This document shows, piece by piece, positions 14,765 through 16,524 of a stretch of DNA of 16,524 nucleotides. The translations under genes and the position numbers were made by a program. Position 1 is the first letter of the stretch, and every line of letters begins with the position of its first letter. The notes beneath the pieces are model-generated. The model searched no databases. It was not told where the DNA came from and was given only the letters and a program-made list of their open reading frames with translations. Source of the DNA: an uncultured Blautia sp. (GTDB lineage Bacteria > Bacillota > Clostridia > Lachnospirales > Lachnospiraceae); the NCBI GenBank assembly GCA_945872375.1, contig CAMBYR010000015.1, forward strand, positions 1 to 16,524. The letters run 5' to 3'.

Positions 14765-14800
14765 ATGTTGATATAACACAGAAAAGAAAGGGGAATCACC

Positions 14801-16524
14801 ATGAAACAGCTCCCGAAAACAGTTCCTGCACTGCTGATATCTATTTTTCTCTGCATACCGTCTGTTCTGGCTGTTTTTTCTTATACCAGGCCCATGGAGG
14901 ATGTCACTTATCCTCTTTTTCAGTATCCCGAAGACGGACAGGAATGGGAAGGCGCGGACAGCTGGAAATTCTATACGAATGAAAAAGGCGCGGAAACAGA
15001 GCTTACTTCCAATGGGTTTGGAGGCTATCTGGGTCTTTCTTATCCGGGACAGACCTTTTATTATTCCCGCATTCTGGCAGAAGAAGCACAGAGCCCCATG
15101 CTGAAGATCGAAGCCGTCAACCGGACAGTCAGCGTTTTTCTGGATGATACCCTGATCTATACCGATTGCCAGGATCTGGATAACCGGATCGGATACCTGA
15201 ACCTTCCCATGCTGGAGTACGACCGGATGGAACCCATTACGATCTCCCTCCCGCCGGATTATGTGGGAAAGACCCTGACCATCGCCCAGTCCAGTCCGGT
15301 TGTCTCGGAAACCCTGACGGATGCCGGAACAGTCTGGCCCAGCGGTGTAACGCTGTACTGCGGCTACGCCTATGAAAGCAGCCTGATTGCCTCTTCGTCA
15401 AAAACCATGCTTCCGGCCGCCCTTTTGTTCGCACTGGAGCTGTTCCTTCTGGCTGCGTTCCTCTGGAAAGCCTTCGCCGGGCATTTTTCCCTGCAGCTTC
15501 CCGTGCTCGCACTGGCCGTCCTGTTTCAGATGTGCAGCGTTTTGACCAGGGCCGATTATTTTTACCGGTATTCCGGAAATCTTCCTTTTGATCCCACGGA
15601 TCTGCTGTTCCATCTTTCCGCAGGCACACTCCTTCTGTTCCTCACCCTGTATGCCGGACGGCTGCGCCCCTTATTTCTTGCAGTCACTGTCCTCCATTGG
15701 GGCAGTACTCTGCTTTATCTTGTCACAAAGCTGAATCTGTTCCTGGACTACGGCGACTGGTATCAGTTTTTTGCGGAGCTTCCGCAGATCACCGGTTTTC
15801 TGTCACTTCTGGCAGTGCTTGTGGGAGCATTTCTCTTGTGGAAAATGGGGAATCGTTTCTTTCGCCATATGGCCCAGACAGCCCTGGCCCTTCTGGTGGG
15901 CTATGCCCTGTTCCTGGCTGCCGGCATTCCAGCTTCCACAGACTATGCGGCCAGCGTATTTACAAGGATCAAGGGGGATATCCTCCTGTGCCTTCCGAAT
16001 TTTTCCCTGAAGCTGGTCTGGTATCTCTCTCTGATCTCCGGTCTGGCTGCAGTGATCCTGGAGCTGGTCGAGCAGGAAGCAGAACGCCGTACAGAATATC
16101 AGGTACTGGAGGCCAAAAATCAGCTTGCCATGGAAAGCTATGACAGCCTACGCCATCAGGCAGAACAAATACAGCTGCTCCGCCATGACACGATGAAGCA
16201 TTACTCCCTGCTGCGCGCTATGGCAGCACAAGCCCCGGATCGTATCCCGGGCTATCTGGATGAACTGATCGGGCAGGCAGAGAAGATCCGCCCTGTTGTA
16301 AACAGCAGCAACCGGATCTTAAATATCATCTTAAACGGAAAATTAAGTGCGGCTTCCGAAAAAGGGATCTCAACCGAGATCCTGCGCGGCGATGCCCCGG
16401 AAACGCTTCCCCTGTCCGATACAGAGCTCTGCTGTCTCTTCATGAATATTCTGGACAATGCCATCAATGGCGCATCCGGTTCCGACACCGGGGAATCCTA
16501 TATCAAACTTGATTTCCACTGTAA
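14801..16524 (+). CDS. Sensor histidine kinase with extracellular domain and about seven membrane segments (partial)
   Basis: Open from ATG 14801 to the window end (574 codons and 2 bases), with AAAGGGG as SD. N-terminal membrane anchor or signal at 7-27, extracellular beta-rich domain at about 33-200, then about seven membrane segments (203-223, 231-247, 268-285, 288-307, 329-347, 357-376, 402-422). This layout matches 7TMR-DISM receptors. A coiled-coil-like linker leads to the H-box LLRHDTMKHYSLL, with His462 the likely phosphate acceptor, and the start of a GHKL ATPase domain with N-box MNILDNAINGA (Asn549, Asn553). The G-boxes lie beyond the edge. Kinases with this H-box usually pair with LytTR response regulators, so one is expected just downstream. 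It is divergent from the surface-protein operon and probably controls it. Confidence 0.88.
   Translation, partial: MKQLPKTVPALLISIFLCIPSVLAVFSYTRPMEDVTYPLFQYPEDGQEWEGADSWKFYTNEKGAETELTSNGFGGYLGLSYPGQTFYYSRILAEEAQSPMLKIEAVNRTVSVFLDDTLIYTDCQDLDNRIGYLNLPMLEYDRMEPITISLPPDYVGKTLTIAQSSPVVSETLTDAGTVWPSGVTLYCGYAYESSLIASSSKTMLPAALLFALELFLLAAFLWKAFAGHFSLQLPVLALAVLFQMCSVLTRADYFYRYSGNLPFDPTDLLFHLSAGTLLLFLTLYAGRLRPLFLAVTVLHWGSTLLYLVTKLNLFLDYGDWYQFFAELPQITGFLSLLAVLVGAFLLWKMGNRFFRHMAQTALALLVGYALFLAAGIPASTDYAASVFTRIKGDILLCLPNFSLKLVWYLSLISGLAAVILELVEQEAERRTEYQVLEAKNQLAMESYDSLRHQAEQIQLLRHDTMKHYSLLRAMAAQAPDRIPGYLDELIGQAEKIRPVVNSSNRILNIILNGKLSAASEKGISTEILRGDAPETLPLSDTELCCLFMNILDNAINGASGSDTGESYIKLDFHC

Overview
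The window looks like a chromosomal segment of a Gram-positive gut-type Clostridia, most likely Lachnospiraceae. The reasons are strong AGGAGG-type Shine-Dalgarno (SD) sites, sigma-A promoters, a galactoside ABC operon with a GH42 enzyme and no ATPase of its own, a GHKL-type sensor kinase, and secreted proteins with FSDG repeats, an atypical PxTGD sorting signal and beta-helix domains. No rRNA, tRNA, CRISPR array, insertion sequence or phage gene was seen.

Layout. (1) Positions 1-164 (minus): the start of a secreted protein running off the left edge. A regulatory gap follows, with a possible short C-rich RNA that ends in a terminator. (2) 675-2309 (plus): carbamate kinase (arcC), then a YczE/YitT-type membrane protein. 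A GC-rich hairpin sits between the SD and the start codon of the second gene and resembles the terminator hairpin ahead of arcC. (3) 8996 down to 2424 (minus): a galactoside uptake operon in the order solute-binding protein, two permeases, a TraX-family membrane protein and a GH42 beta-galactosidase. It has a near-consensus promoter and several TTGCGCA operator half-sites. (4) 14601 down to 9278 (minus): a surface-protein operon of seven reading frames, made of a membrane-anchored protein, a large beta-helix protein, a deletion-remnant mini-ORF, three paralogous small secreted proteins and a cell-wall-anchored protein, ended by a very long hairpin. (5) 14801 to the right edge (plus): a divergent sensor histidine kinase with an extracellular domain and about seven membrane segments, cut by the window end.

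The most interesting region is 9278-16524. The three small proteins and the C-terminal module of the beta-helix protein share one fold-like pattern: a YTVTIP strand near the start and a [DG]TVTFT[VI]S strand at the very end. None of the three small proteins has a sorting signal or a membrane anchor. Together with a membrane-tethered protein, a wall-anchored protein and a divergent sensor, this suggests a surface fibre or matrix assembled without a dedicated sortase. That reading is an inference from architecture, not a recognised system.
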